From an uncultured Acetobacteroides sp. (lineage in GTDB: Bacteria; Bacteroidota; Bacteroidia; Bacteroidales; ZOR0009): a DNA stretch of 64,000 nucleotides. The translations under genes were made by a program, and so were the position numbers. Below, one piece after another: positions 53,513 through 63,102 of the stretch (its first letter is position 1; each line of letters starts with the position of its first letter). Under the pieces are notes generated by a model. That model ran no database searches and had not been told where the DNA came from. It was given only the letters and a program-made list of their open reading frames with translations. The stretch lies in NCBI RefSeq assembly GCF_963678165.1, contig NZ_OY782755.1:2170001-2234000 (forward strand), given 5' to 3'.

Positions 53513-54250
53513 ATGAAAACAAGTTTAGAACGAAAGGTTAACCTGCTTACCGCCTATGCAGTGGCAAGTACGCTAGTATTTGGAGTTTGTATTCTATCCT
53601 CGTTTAACGAAAAGGAGAAGAAGCTCGCTGTTGACGAGCTTACCGCTAAGCGCATCAATGTGGTTGATGAGAAAGGCGAGCTGAAGATGGTTATCAGCGA
53701 TAAGGAAAGGCAGCATTCTGGACGAATGAATGGCAAAGATTTTCCCAAAAGGGAGCGACCTGCTGGCATTATCTTTTTTAACGACGAAGGAGACGAGTGC
53801 GGCGGCTTGGTTTATGCAGGCAGCACTAAGGATGGAAAGGTAAGCTCGGGGATGTCATTTACCATGGACCAGTATCACGACGATCAGGTTATTCAGATAC
53901 TTAACGACGAAGAATTTGAGAATGGATCTGCCAACGTGCAGCGTGGTATCTCAATTAACGAGTATCCTGTAGGTTCTAACATCATTACAAGGAACGATAA
54001 GATCGAGAAGCTTCAGCAGATAGCTGATGCAAAGGAGCGCGACCAAAAGATTCAGGATCTTTGGGATAAGGAGGGAAGCAAAAGACGGTTATTTATAGGT
54101 AGGAGTAGGGGGAATAATTCCGGATTATTCCTATACGACAAGAATGGAAAGCCTAGAATGAAAATTTACGTAGACGAAAAGGGAAATCCTAAGATTGAAA
54201 CTATTGGCGAAAATGGCGAAGTGAAAAATTACTTGGAGGATAAACGATAG
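53513..54250 (+). CDS. Exported protein of unknown function
   Basis: A 245-residue protein with an N-terminal TM segment (~10-30). The mature part has short repeats of the type RINVVDEKGELKMVISDKE and GLFLYDKNGKPRMKIYVDEKGNPKI, suggesting a beta-rich domain with Asp-Gly turns; similar unnamed proteins occur in several phyla. Function is unknown. Confidence 0.7.
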   Translation: MKTSLERKVNLLTAYAVASTLVFGVCILSSFNEKEKKLAVDELTAKRINVVDEKGELKMVISDKERQHSGRMNGKDFPKRERPAGIIFFNDEGDECGGLVYAGSTKDGKVSSGMSFTMDQYHDDQVIQILNDEEFENGSANVQRGISINEYPVGSNIITRNDKIEKLQQIADAKERDQKIQDLWDKEGSKRRLFIGRSRGNNSGLFLYDKNGKPRMKIYVDEKGNPKIETIGENGEVKNYLEDKR

Positions 54251-54316
54251 GTCTGTAATTTTTTCAGTGCATAGGTGTTTTTTATTGAATGCTACCTGTG
54301 CATACAGCATAATCAG

Positions 54317-54337
54317 ATGGCGGCCGTGAGCCGCCAT
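54317..54337 (+). terminator. Hairpin terminator
   Basis: ATGGCGGC paired with GCCGCCAT around a CGTGA loop, followed by TTGCTTTAA. It lies 66 bases after the gene at 53513. Confidence 0.55.
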
Positions 54338-54462
54338 TTGCTTTAAGTGGATTTTTAATAGTGTACAAAACAAAATAAGCTGCAAAATATGCCGCTAAAG
54401 CAGCTGATAATGCCAATAATCTGCATATTTTTAGATTTTCTCACCCAATACTACCAGCAGAT

Positions 54463-55401
54463 ATGAATTTTGTAGAATGCCTAAGCTGCTCACGCACGAT
54501 ACTAACCGAAGGCGCATTGGTAGAGCGTCTTAAAAATGAGCTAGGGCTAACGATGGACCCGTACGTAAACCATGCAGGCTTAATCTACGACAATCCTGAT
54601 GCCTTAGCGACCTTTTACAGGCAGTATATCGCCATTGCACAGCGGTACGATACGCCAATAATGCTGATGACGCCTACACGAAGGGTAAATGCTGATACAG
54701 TACCCCAATCGAAGTACGCAAACAAGAGCTTAATAGCCGATGCTTGCGCCTACCTTAAAGGTGTCAGGGCAGATTATGTAGGTTTTATCGAAAAGATATT
54801 CGTAGGCGGACTGCTTGGCTGCAAAGGCGATGCCTATAACCCCGTCGAAGCGTTAGGTGAGGAGGAAGCCTATCGTTTCCATAAGATTCAAGTTAACGAG
54901 TTTGCAAAGCAGAAGGTAGATTTTCTGTTTGCCGGAATAATGCCTGCCATCAGCGAGAGCATTGGAATGGCAAGGGCGATGGAAGAATCGGAAATTCCGT
55001 ATATCATCAGCTTTATGGTAAAAAAGGATGGGCGCTTGCTCGATGGTACACCCATTGCCGAAGCAATTGATATCGTAGATAGGGCCGTTGATGCGCTTCC
55101 TGTTGGCTATATGGCAAACTGCATCCATCCATCGAATCTTATACAAGCATTGGAGCAAGAGGTAAATGCAAATCTTCGAGTATCAGGGAGATTTTTAGGT
55201 ATCCAAGCCAATGCGTCATCCCTTGAACCCGATGAACTGAACTGTTACGGAGCTCTTCAGCAGGAAGATTTTGACGAGATGGTTGATAAAATGCTTTACC
55301 TTGCCAATGAGCATCAGCTTAAGATACTTGGTGGATGCTGTGGAACCGATGATATATTCATCGAAAAGTTAGCTGTAAAGATTAAGCAGAGCGTAAGGTG
55401 A
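54463..55401 (+). CDS. Homocysteine S-methyltransferase family protein
   Basis: A 312-residue TIM-barrel enzyme. The C-terminal zinc motif GGCCGT with Cys292/Cys293 is intact; the third Cys is probably the one in MANCIHP (~226). The DPYVNHAGLIYDNPDAL region fits the substrate-binding N-terminal part. Family members move methyl groups to homocysteine or related thiols/selenols from S-methylmethionine or betaine. The N-terminus lacks the usual DGAMGT-type glycine loop (LTEGALVE instead), so the methyl donor may differ. Confidence 0.85.
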   Translation: MNFVECLSCSRTILTEGALVERLKNELGLTMDPYVNHAGLIYDNPDALATFYRQYIAIAQRYDTPIMLMTPTRRVNADTVPQSKYANKSLIADACAYLKGVRADYVGFIEKIFVGGLLGCKGDAYNPVEALGEEEAYRFHKIQVNEFAKQKVDFLFAGIMPAISESIGMARAMEESEIPYIISFMVKKDGRLLDGTPIAEAIDIVDRAVDALPVGYMANCIHPSNLIQALEQEVNANLRVSGRFLGIQANASSLEPDELNCYGALQQEDFDEMVDKMLYLANEHQLKILGGCCGTDDIFIEKLAVKIKQSVR

Positions 55402-55444
55402 TATACTTTACTTGTAGCATAGAAATAGAAAGGAGTCGAAATAG

Positions 55445-56221
55445 TTGAACACGTTTAGAACATATGGGTGCAAACCTTACAAGGTTGTACTCGTACATGG
55501 AGGTCCTAGAGCTGCAGGTGAAATGAAACCTGTTGCAGAGGCTCTCTCTGCTGATTTTGGGATACTCGAACCCTTCCAGACTAAGGCTTCTATTGACGGA
55601 CAAATCGAAGAATTACGCCAACAGCTGATTAGCAATGCCGATTTACCTGCTGTTTTAATCGGTCATTCGTGGGGTGCTTGGCTTGTGTTTCTGTTTGCCA
55701 GCAGATATCCAGCACTTGTAAAAAAGCTTATACTCGTTGGCTCTGGATCGTTTGAAAATAAGTATAACCAGAATCTGATGGAAATCAGGGTGCAACGGTT
55801 GAACAAGGGCGATAGGGCAGATGCTGAAGCCTTGATGGTGCAACTTAGCAATGAGAATTCGGATGTTAAGGTGTTGGAACGGTTTGGAAAGCTAATGACG
55901 ATGGCTGACTCCTACGATTATCTTCCTGATTTAGATTGCAGCGTAGTTCTAAATCTGGCGATCCATACTTCGGTTTGGAAGGAGGCTGCGCAGCTAAGAG
56001 ATACGGGAGAACTTGTAGGTTGTGCCAGTAAGATTAAGTGTCCGGTGGTCGCCTTTCACGGCGATTATGATTCGCACCCTATGGTGGGAGTCGAGCAGCC
56101 GCTTTCGGAACGCTTATCGGACTTTAAGATGGTAAAGCTTGCTAAATGTGGGCATACGCCTTGGAACGAAAAATACGCTAGAGAAGAGTTCTTTCGGTTG
56201 TTAAAGTTTGAACTTGAATAG
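55445..56221 (+). CDS. Alpha/beta hydrolase
   Basis: A 258-residue hydrolase. The oxyanion block VLVHGGP is at ~19, the nucleophile Ser75 in GHSWGAW, Asp207 in HGDYDSHP and His237 in CGHTPWNE, so the triad is complete. The start is a TTG at 55445, supported by AAAGGAG ten bases before it; no in-frame ATG is near. The substrate is unknown. Confidence 0.88.
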   Translation: MNTFRTYGCKPYKVVLVHGGPRAAGEMKPVAEALSADFGILEPFQTKASIDGQIEELRQQLISNADLPAVLIGHSWGAWLVFLFASRYPALVKKLILVGSGSFENKYNQNLMEIRVQRLNKGDRADAEALMVQLSNENSDVKVLERFGKLMTMADSYDYLPDLDCSVVLNLAIHTSVWKEAAQLRDTGELVGCASKIKCPVVAFHGDYDSHPMVGVEQPLSERLSDFKMVKLAKCGHTPWNEKYAREEFFRLLKFELE

Positions 56222-56297
56222 AGTATAGCGCTAAAAGAACTTTTCTCTTGTTCGAATCTTAATTCGAATTCATGAAATCGAAGAAATACAGTGTACC

Positions 56298-56789
56298 ATG
56301 CCTATGAATTGTAGAATAGAAGTCCTGCAGCCTCAAATGTTGGTCGGAAAGCATCTTACCATGTCGCTTTCTGAAAATAGAAGCTCAGAGCTATGGCGAT
56401 GCTTTATGCCACAACGAAAAGAAATAAAGAATACCCTATCTGCTGACCTATTTTCGTTGCAGGTGTACGACGATTCGTACAACTTTAGCGAATTTAATAC
56501 CAATGCAACGTTCAAGAAATGGGCAGCAGTGGAGGTTTCGGATTTTGATGCGGTTCCTGATGGCATGGAACCGCTTACTTTAACCGGTGGACTGTATGCT
56601 GTTTTCGAATATAAAGGAGCCTCAAGCCAAGGTGCTGCTGCTTTTCGGTATATCTTCGGAACTTGGCTGCCAAACTCGGATTATGTTTTGGATGGTAGAC
56701 CGCATTTTGAGATATTAGGCGAAAAGTATAAGAATGATGATCCAACTTCAGAGGAGGAAATATGGATTCCGATAAAGTTTAAGGGTTAG
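56298..56789 (+). CDS. GyrI-like small-molecule-binding domain protein
   Basis: A 163-residue single-domain protein of the SHS2/GyrI-like (AraC effector-binding) type. The segments LVGKHLTMSLSEN, KKWAAVEVSDF and GGLYAVFEYKG match its strand order. Stand-alone members bind or hydrolyse small molecules, and SbmC/GyrI inhibits gyrase. No DNA-binding domain is attached. Confidence 0.82.
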   Translation: MPMNCRIEVLQPQMLVGKHLTMSLSENRSSELWRCFMPQRKEIKNTLSADLFSLQVYDDSYNFSEFNTNATFKKWAAVEVSDFDAVPDGMEPLTLTGGLYAVFEYKGASSQGAAAFRYIFGTWLPNSDYVLDGRPHFEILGEKYKNDDPTSEEEIWIPIKFKG

Positions 56790-56892
56790 CCTTTACTATT
56801 TAATTCTTGTAAAGCGTAAACAATGGCTCTAGTTCTAGGTTATAAGGATTCGAATAGAATTTAACCGTACCGATTAGCTAAATGGAGAAGTT

Positions 56893-57432
56893 ATGATTAC
56901 CTGTAGATTACTTAAGAGTGCACTGCTGGGAATTGTCAGCGTATTTTCATTCGGATCGTGCTCTACAATACCCAAAGGAGCAAAGGCTGTTAGCCCTTTT
57001 GACGTAAACAGATACCTTGGCAGGTGGTCCGAAATCGCTCGGCTCGATTTTAAGTACGAGCGTAACCTAAATAATACCACCGCAACTTACTCGCTAAATA
57101 AAGACGGGAGCATACGGGTTGAGAATAGGGGCTATAATTATATTACAAAGCAGTGGAAGCAAGCCATAGGAAAGGCTAAATTTGTTGGTAATCCCAATGT
57201 GGCAATGCTTAAGGTGTCGTTTTTTGGCCCCTTCTACTCGGGATACAATGTTATCGCGTTGGATAGCGAATATCGGTATGCGCTTGTCGCCGGGAAAAGC
57301 TTGAAGTACCTGTGGATTCTCTCGCGTGAGACAACAATTCCTGAAGATGTAAAGCAACGCTACCTTAAGTTTGCCGATAACTTAGGGTACAAGACATCGG
57401 AGCTGGTATGGGTTAGCCATGGGCAGAATTAA
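56893..57432 (+). CDS. Lipocalin family lipoprotein (Blc-like)
   Basis: A 179-residue protein with a lipoprotein signal; the Cys in FGSCST (residue ~23) fits a lipobox. The lipocalin signature YLGRWSEIARLD is at ~43, followed by the YNYITKQWKQAIGKAKF strand and WILSRE. Bacterial lipocalins bind lysolipids or fatty acids at the outer membrane, often in stress. The gene seems monocistronic. Confidence 0.92.
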   Translation: MITCRLLKSALLGIVSVFSFGSCSTIPKGAKAVSPFDVNRYLGRWSEIARLDFKYERNLNNTTATYSLNKDGSIRVENRGYNYITKQWKQAIGKAKFVGNPNVAMLKVSFFGPFYSGYNVIALDSEYRYALVAGKSLKYLWILSRETTIPEDVKQRYLKFADNLGYKTSELVWVSHGQN

Positions 57433-57598
57433 TAGTTCTGCAGGCTTTTGTTTTGCTGCTTCTTATATTCTCGATTGTTAAACAAGTGCTATGCCGAAGG
57501 GGTGTATAGCTTCTAGAGGTGTCTTTTATGCATAAAAAGGAAAGTGGATATTTGCGATTCGATGTATGCTTACATCCCTACTTGTGAAACGTGTTTTT

Positions 57599-57611
57599 GT
57601 CGTACAACGAC
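57599..57611. promoter_or_regulatory. Short palindrome before the Crp-like gene
   Basis: GTCGT-ACA-ACGAC, 19 bases upstream of the start codon at 57631. It could be an operator but is short; chance is possible. Confidence 0.3.
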
Positions 57612-57630
57612 TTTTATATAGCTGTTTGTT

Positions 57631-58203
57631 ATGGATATCGAGAGAGTTAAGGAGGCCATCAACACCTATGTAGACCTTACAGCTGCCGAATGGGACACTC
57701 TAATGGGCTACCTGAAGGTGGTGTCGCTTAAGCGAAACGAATATTTTCTAAGAGCAGGGCAGGTATGCAGCTCTATTGCTCTGGTTGGGCAGGGGGCGCT
57801 GGTTTACTACAAGCTACACGAAAGCGGGAAGGAGCTTACTACCGATTTTGCCCTCGAAGGCGATTGGATTGCCGATAATAGAAGCCGAATAAGCCAAACC
57901 CCGTCGCTTATCAACATTAAGGCAATAGAGGATTGCCAGTTGCTTACCATTACCAACGAAAACCTAAATAAGTGCTACGCCCAAATCCCTAAGCTCGAGC
58001 GATTGGGGCGGCTGCTAATCGAGCAGGCATTTGTAAGAATCGCCCAACAAAGCATCGACCTGCAAACGCTATCGTCGAGCCAGCGCTACCAAAAGCTGCT
58101 TAGCGAACATCCCGAAGTTTTTCAACGAATTCCGCTTTACCACATTGCCAACTACCTTGGTATTGCGCCAAAGTCGCTAAGCCGAATAAGAGGGAAGGGT
58201 TGA
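57631..58203 (+). CDS. Crp/Fnr family transcriptional regulator
   Basis: A 190-residue regulator with an N-terminal cyclic-nucleotide-binding-like beta roll (~15-130, LVGQGALVYYKLHESGKEL) and a C-terminal helix-turn-helix (~150-190, HIANYLGIAPKSLSRIR). It lacks the Cys ligands of Fnr. Bacteroidetes members of this type often regulate a neighbouring gene; the outer-membrane protein at 58287 is 83 bases downstream on the same strand. Confidence 0.9.
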   Translation: MDIERVKEAINTYVDLTAAEWDTLMGYLKVVSLKRNEYFLRAGQVCSSIALVGQGALVYYKLHESGKELTTDFALEGDWIADNRSRISQTPSLINIKAIEDCQLLTITNENLNKCYAQIPKLERLGRLLIEQAFVRIAQQSIDLQTLSSSQRYQKLLSEHPEVFQRIPLYHIANYLGIAPKSLSRIRGKG

Positions 58204-58286
58204 AAAATCATTTGGTAACAAATGTGGAGTAGTTGTTTGCCGCAGTTCCCGAATTTTGCCGTCAAATAAAAGCAAAAACAGGAACT

Positions 58287-58892
58287 ATGAAAAGGTTTGC
58301 AATTACAATTATGGCAGTTCTCGTTGCTGCTACTGGTGCATTCGCACAGAAAGAGCAGGAGCAGGGAACGTTTTGGCAGCCAACTCCCCGCAACTACGAG
58401 GTAAAGCATGCCTTAGAATTCGAGAGCCTTGTACCGATGTTTATTACGGGAGGTTTCCATCTCGCGGCATGCTATCGCTACGAAAAGTTTAGGTTTAGGG
58501 TGAGCGTAATAAATGGTGGAGCTTACGATGCCGAAACTGCAGGCCTCAATAACTCCTCAAGCAGCTTTAAGCGTTACTACAAAACATCCCCCGGAATATT
58601 TGCAGGCTATAATATTTGGAAAAACCTGGAGGCATACACCTACCTAGAGTTCCACACCTTCGAAATAGAGCAGAAGAGTACCGGAGTAAAAAAGGATCTT
58701 CGCAGCACCGACTTTGGTGCAGGTATTAGCTACCAGTTTTTTATTGGCCGAAGCTTCTACATACAGCCTGGATTGCATATTTACCTTAGAAAGGACAATA
58801 GCCTAAACTTTGGAAGCGAACGGTATAGTATTCCAAATGTAGATCTATCGCCCGTATTACGTTTAGGATTCAGATACTGGAAAAAGTTTTAG
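58287..58892 (+). CDS. Outer-membrane porin-like protein
   Basis: A 201-residue protein starting at the ATG at 58287, with a signal peptide ending after GAFAQ (residue ~20). The mature part has amphipathic strands with Tyr/Phe and Arg/Lys pairs (LAACYRYEKFRFRVSVIN) and ends KKF. It resembles small barrel porins of Bacteroidetes. An upstream frame to 58233 lacks support. Confidence 0.75.
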   Translation: MKRFAITIMAVLVAATGAFAQKEQEQGTFWQPTPRNYEVKHALEFESLVPMFITGGFHLAACYRYEKFRFRVSVINGGAYDAETAGLNNSSSSFKRYYKTSPGIFAGYNIWKNLEAYTYLEFHTFEIEQKSTGVKKDLRSTDFGAGISYQFFIGRSFYIQPGLHIYLRKDNSLNFGSERYSIPNVDLSPVLRLGFRYWKKF

Positions 58893-58914
58893 TATAGCGT
58901 AAGCAATTATTTGA

Positions 58915-58950
58915 TACCCTCTGATAGCTGTAAAAATCTATCAGAGGGTA
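58915..58950 (+). terminator. Hairpin terminator
   Basis: A perfect 13-bp stem (TACCCTCTGATAG and its complement) with a 10-base loop, 22 bases after the porin-like gene. The downstream bases are A/T rich. Confidence 0.75.
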
Positions 58951-59136
58951 ATTAATATACACCTAAAATATACAGATTAAGCTAAAAGAAACTATCTTGC
59001 GTGCTAATATTTCTATTGCATCTTTGTCCTTAAAACTATTTATTTTGATAGCAGCGTCAGTTGCTTATTTATAAGCAGGAAATATGGATGATGAAAGAAA
59101 TCTTTTTTTGGTAAACCATAAAATAGCAACGCATTC

Positions 59137-59841
59137 ATGCAGGAAGAAGTAAAAAAGCACACAAATAAAATCTTCAAAGTAGCGAATAACTCCAGCTACT
59201 CTTTCAGCAAAAAGGTAAAAGAGGTGCTCATCGAAATTCTTATTATAGTTTTTGCTGTTTCTATCTCAATTTATCTGCACGGATGGAGCGCACACCGGCA
59301 CGAGCAAAAGGAGGTAAAGGTATTCCTAACAAACCTACGAGAAGATCTTATTAAGGATATCAATACTATTAAGTATGATAAGAATATTTACTTAAAAATT
59401 AACAAGCAGTCTAATGATGTTCTGAAGCTAAAAGCATCCCAATTCGACAGCATTGCAAGAACTGGCAATAAGGTAGATATTCCGCTCCATATTTTTGGGA
59501 GTAAGATTAATAATGGGAATTACGAGGGGTTTAAAACCAGCGGTAAAATTGGATACATTGAAAATGAAAAGCTGAAGCAAATGATTCTTGCTTACTATCA
59601 AACGGATGTCTTGAATATTGGTGAAATGGATCGGTTTTATGCTCAGTATGTGGTTAAAACCATTGATTCTCAGGTGGATTATGTGAATAAGACTGATAAG
59701 GAGAAGTACTTAGACCCCATATTTAGGGAAAAGATTGGCTTATTAATAGGTCTGGGCGAGAATAATATTGAACAATATAATTATATAATTACAAATATTT
59801 CGAAAATAGTAAAAGAAGTAGAAAAGGAGCTGAATAAGTAG
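59137..59841 (+). CDS. DUF6090-like membrane protein
   Basis: A 234-residue protein with one TM helix at ~28-48 (VLIEILIIVFAVSISIYLHGW) and a helical rest with RHEQKEVKVFLTNLREDL. The TM-tryptophan layout is that of the DUF6090 proteins frequent in Bacteroidetes. Function unknown. A gene for isochorismatase follows after 36 bases, and the two may be co-transcribed. Confidence 0.75.
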   Translation: MQEEVKKHTNKIFKVANNSSYSFSKKVKEVLIEILIIVFAVSISIYLHGWSAHRHEQKEVKVFLTNLREDLIKDINTIKYDKNIYLKINKQSNDVLKLKASQFDSIARTGNKVDIPLHIFGSKINNGNYEGFKTSGKIGYIENEKLKQMILAYYQTDVLNIGEMDRFYAQYVVKTIDSQVDYVNKTDKEKYLDPIFREKIGLLIGLGENNIEQYNYIITNISKIVKEVEKELNK

Positions 59842-59877
59842 GAATATGAGTTGCATATTTAAAACACTAAATGGTAT

Positions 59878-60429
59878 ATGAAAACAGCATTACTAATTAT
59901 TGACATTCAAAATGACTATTTTGAAGGAGGAACAATGACCTTAGTAGGGGCCGATAAGGCTGTCGAAAATGCTCGTTTAATCTTGGACAGATTTCGTTCA
60001 GATAAATTGCCTGTAATTCACATTCAGCATATTGCAATTTCTCCGACAGCAACATTTTTCTTGAAGGATACAGTAGGAGCAGAGATCCATAAGAGTGTTT
60101 CTCCACTAGAGAATGAAAAGGTTATTGAAAAGCATTACCCCAATAGCTTCCGTGAAACCAATCTGCTCGATTATTTACAGAAGAACGGTGTTACGGATAT
60201 TGTAATATGTGGAATGATGACGCATATGTGCGTTGATGCAACAACAAGAGCTGCAAAAGACTTTGGATTCATCTGCACGGTAATTGGCGATGCTTGTGCT
60301 ACAAGGAACCTCGAAGTAAATGGTCAATCGGTAGAGGCTAGCGAGGTTCAAAAAAGCTTTTTAGCCGCATTAAGCTACTTCTATTCGACAGTTAACACGG
60401 CAGCGCAATATTTGGAAGGGGGAAAGTAA
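59878..60429 (+). CDS. Isochorismatase-family cysteine hydrolase
   Basis: A 183-residue hydrolase with Asp in LIIDIQNDYF (~9), Lys in EKHYPNSF (~84) and Cys in MMTHMCVDAT (~118), the family triad. Members cleave isochorismate, nicotinamide or similar amides; this one looks most like the general YcaC/cysteine hydrolase group. The natural substrate is unknown. Confidence 0.9.
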   Translation: MKTALLIIDIQNDYFEGGTMTLVGADKAVENARLILDRFRSDKLPVIHIQHIAISPTATFFLKDTVGAEIHKSVSPLENEKVIEKHYPNSFRETNLLDYLQKNGVTDIVICGMMTHMCVDATTRAAKDFGFICTVIGDACATRNLEVNGQSVEASEVQKSFLAALSYFYSTVNTAAQYLEGGK

Positions 60430-60758
60430 AACCTTTAAATTCTGTAGCATTATATAGGAAATTGAATGTATGGCTGGTGATAAATTGAGTACAATGCTTC
60501 AAATAATCAGCAATTCTCCATTAATCGACTATCTCATTTAAACACCGCATTCCAGATCCCTCAGGCCTCCTGTCTTTTAATTCTTTTTATATCGAATTAT
60601 TCGTTCTTGTGTATTCCTCAAGATATATTTGCGATCGTTTCGATTCGTAGAATGATTGACTTACCTTTGGCTGTAGTAAATTAAACGATACCAAAGGCAT
60701 CATAATACCGTTATACGCTGGTATATATACCTGTTCGGAATATAAAGGAAAGTAAAGA
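60430..60758. other. Intergenic region
   Basis: A 329-base gap that should include the TonB promoter. No clear TAnnTTTG box or hairpin was found. Confidence 0.45.
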
Positions 60759-61565
60759 ATGGCGTCAAAAATAAGCTTGTTTTCGAGGAAGTGGTGCGAA
60801 ACAGTCTTTGAAGGAAAGAATAAAGATTTTGGAGCTTATGCGCTACGACGAGACTCTAACAAGCGCCATGGACAAGCGTTAATGCTTGTAATCGCATCTA
60901 TTTTGCTGGCTGCCGGATTGCCTACCCTCATAGACAAGGCTCGCCAAAATTTCCAACAGGAAAATGTTGAAGTTGCTAACATCTCGAAGATTAAGCTAGA
61001 GATGGATGATATTCCCGACATGCCAGAAGAGCCAATAGCCGCAGAGGATGTCCCCAATTCGGAGGAAAAACCGGCTGTAAAGGAGTCTAAGCTGGATATG
61101 ACCGGTAGCATAACCATAGAAGCCGATGGTAAAAAAACGGATGCAGGTTCCGAGTCGGAGGAGGCTGAAGAGGACGATTCTACATGGAAAAAGGATGATT
61201 CAAAATCATTTTCCGAAAAGAAGGAAGAGGAAACCGACGACAATACGGTGCTGCTTTCTCCTGAGGAGATGCCTAAGTTTGATGGGAAGGATGCCTTGTC
61301 GGCTTTTAGGGAGTTTGTTGTTAAGAACCTTAAGTATCCTGAGAATCTGGAAATCCTTCGTATTGAAGGAACCGTGTATATTCAATTTATTGTAGAACGT
61401 TCGGGGAAGTTGTCTAATATACGGATTCTTCGTGGGGTGCATCCCATTATTGATAATGAGGTTGTGCGAATCATCAAAAGCTCACCCGTTTGGACTCCCG
61501 GTAAGCAGCAGGGAAAACTTGTTCGTGTTGCCTATACTTTTCCAATTGTATTTCAAATGGACTAA
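60759..61565 (+). CDS. TonB family energy transducer
   Basis: A 268-residue protein with one TM helix (~39-57), an extended acidic periplasmic spacer rich in Glu, Asp and Ser (~75-165) and a C-terminal TonB domain (~180-268) with NLKYPENLEILRIEGTVYI and VWTPGKQQGKLVRVAYTFP. The N-terminal FEGKNKDFGAYALRR block is typical of Bacteroidetes TonB proteins. It passes proton-motive energy to outer-membrane receptors with ExbB/ExbD encoded elsewhere. Confidence 0.92.
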   Translation: MASKISLFSRKWCETVFEGKNKDFGAYALRRDSNKRHGQALMLVIASILLAAGLPTLIDKARQNFQQENVEVANISKIKLEMDDIPDMPEEPIAAEDVPNSEEKPAVKESKLDMTGSITIEADGKKTDAGSESEEAEEDDSTWKKDDSKSFSEKKEEETDDNTVLLSPEEMPKFDGKDALSAFREFVVKNLKYPENLEILRIEGTVYIQFIVERSGKLSNIRILRGVHPIIDNEVVRIIKSSPVWTPGKQQGKLVRVAYTFPIVFQMD

Positions 61566-61585
61566 CCTGTACAAGTTTGATAAAC

Positions 61586-61619
61586 AAAAAAGGAACGACA
61601 ACCCTGTCGTTCCTTTTTT
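61586..61619. terminator. Bidirectional terminator
   Basis: A perfect 15-bp stem with a 4-base loop and A/T tails between the convergent TonB and pfkA genes. Confidence 0.92.
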
Positions 61620-61641
61620 CTGTATGAAAGTTTGAGAGATA

Positions 61642-62736
61642 TTAGTCTCCGAAAGAAATTCCGATACCTTTACCTGCCGATACGAGAGCGCTATCTGGCT
61701 GAACGAAGTTTGGACGGTCGATAGCCTCAAGGAATGGAACACCGATGATGTCTGGATGACGGTAAGCAACCATTTCGCCAAACTTGCCTTCAAGAACTAG
61801 TTCAAAAGCTTTAACGCCAAACTGAGTTGCAAGAATACGGTCGTAAGCAACCGGCGAACCACCACGTTGAAGGTGTCCTAGAACAGTCTCACGCATGTCT
61901 GCATCAACGCCTGATGCTTTAAGTTCCTTCATTAGTTTCGAAGCAACACCGCCAAGTCGAAGGTTTTCGTAGCCAACTTCATCAGGTTTTTCGAATACCA
62001 GCGTACCGTCTTTAGGCATTGCTCCCTCTGCAACAACTACGATGGCAAAACCTCTTCCTTTGTTGTAACGAGCATTGATTTTTTCTGCAACCTTATTGAT
62101 GTCGTAAGGAATCTCTGGGATAAGGCAAACATCGGCGCCACCTGCTATTGCTGCATGAAGTGCAATCCAACCAGCATTACGTCCCATTACTTCCATAATA
62201 AGCACGCGGTTGTGCGACGCTGCGGTGGTTACCAAACGGTCGATACCTTCCGAAGCAATTTGAACTGCAGTTTGAAAACCGAAGGTGTAGTCGGTAGCCG
62301 ATAGATCGTTATCTATTGTTTTTGGAACCCCAACAACATTAAGACCTTTTTCGAAAAGGAGCTGAGAGATTTTTTGAGATCCGTCTCCTCCAATAGAGAT
62401 AACCGCATCGATGCCGAGGTACTGAATCTTACGAATCATCTCGTCTGAGCGGTCTATAAAAGAATAGGTTCCATCCGAATTTTTAACTGGCCAAGCGAAG
62501 GGGCCTCCTTTATTTGTTGTGCCAATAATTGTTCCACCTTGTACGTGGATTCCGGCAACTGATTTTTCGTCAAGTACCTTGATTTCGGTAGGTTCCTTAA
62601 GAATCCCGTCGTATGCCTGAATGCAGCCTACTACTTCCCAATCTTTTTCTTGAGCTGCTCTCTTTACGATGGCCCGGATTACTGCATTTAAACCAGGGCA
62701 GTCGCCTCCCCCGGTTACAACCATAACTCTCTTCAT
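61642..62736 (-). CDS. pfkA: 6-phosphofructokinase
   Basis: A 364-residue phosphofructokinase. The N-terminal GGGDCPGLNA binds the nucleotide, IGGDGSQ at ~105 and PKTIDND at ~127 form the active site, and MEVMGRNAGW and HLQRGG complete the fructose 6-phosphate site. The Gly of GGDGS is that of ATP enzymes (PPi enzymes have GGDD), while the Lys of PKTIDND is typical of PPi and group III ATP enzymes. It is thus likely an ATP-using group III PFK of glycolysis. The gene is monocistronic. Confidence 0.95.
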   Translation of the reverse strand: MKRVMVVTGGGDCPGLNAVIRAIVKRAAQEKDWEVVGCIQAYDGILKEPTEIKVLDEKSVAGIHVQGGTIIGTTNKGGPFAWPVKNSDGTYSFIDRSDEMIRKIQYLGIDAVISIGGDGSQKISQLLFEKGLNVVGVPKTIDNDLSATDYTFGFQTAVQIASEGIDRLVTTAASHNRVLIMEVMGRNAGWIALHAAIAGGADVCLIPEIPYDINKVAEKINARYNKGRGFAIVVVAEGAMPKDGTLVFEKPDEVGYENLRLGGVASKLMKELKASGVDADMRETVLGHLQRGGSPVAYDRILATQFGVKAFELVLEGKFGEMVAYRHPDIIGVPFLEAIDRPNFVQPDSALVSAGKGIGISFGD

Positions 62737-62836
62737 TTGATGTAAGCTTTATGACTTTGTGCGTCTTGTTTCCTTAAGGATTTAAGAAAAGCTGCGCACA
62801 AGTTTTGTGATTTTTACTCTCCTATTTTATTCGCCC

Positions 62837-62869
62837 CAAAATTAGAAATATCTTGTTAGATTTTTCAAA
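62837..62869 (-). promoter_or_regulatory. pfkA promoter candidate
   Basis: Minus strand TAATTTTG (62844-62837) as -7 box and TTTG (62869-62866) as -33 box, 21 bases apart, as in the Bacteroidetes sigma-ABfr consensus. It is about 100 bases before the pfkA start. Confidence 0.5.
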
Positions 62870-63062
62870 GCTTTAAGTCAATAATCGCAATTAAATTTCA
62901 TTTTATGCAGTTTTGCGCTTACTTGGATTAAATTTTACATTGTCTCTATAATGATCTAAAATTTAGTACTGTGGGGATTTTGCGCTTTAGAGGTTAGTTT
63001 GTATTTTAAAATTAGTATTAACATTTATCCATTGTTATGCTTAGATTTAGTTGTTCATCTGG

Positions 63063-63070
63063 TATATTTG
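63063..63070 (+). promoter_or_regulatory. Flavodiiron gene -7 box candidate
   Basis: TATATTTG matches TAnnTTTG, 32 bases before the start codon. A clear -33 box is not seen. Confidence 0.35.
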
Positions 63071-63102
63071 TAATAACAATTTATCCGAAAAACTGAGTAA
63101 TC

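Larger units (their letters stand above)
62737..63102. other. Divergent promoter region of pfkA and flavodiiron gene
   Basis: A 366-base A/T-rich gap with promoter candidates on both strands (62837-62869 minus, 63063-63070 plus). No gene is seen. Confidence 0.6.
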
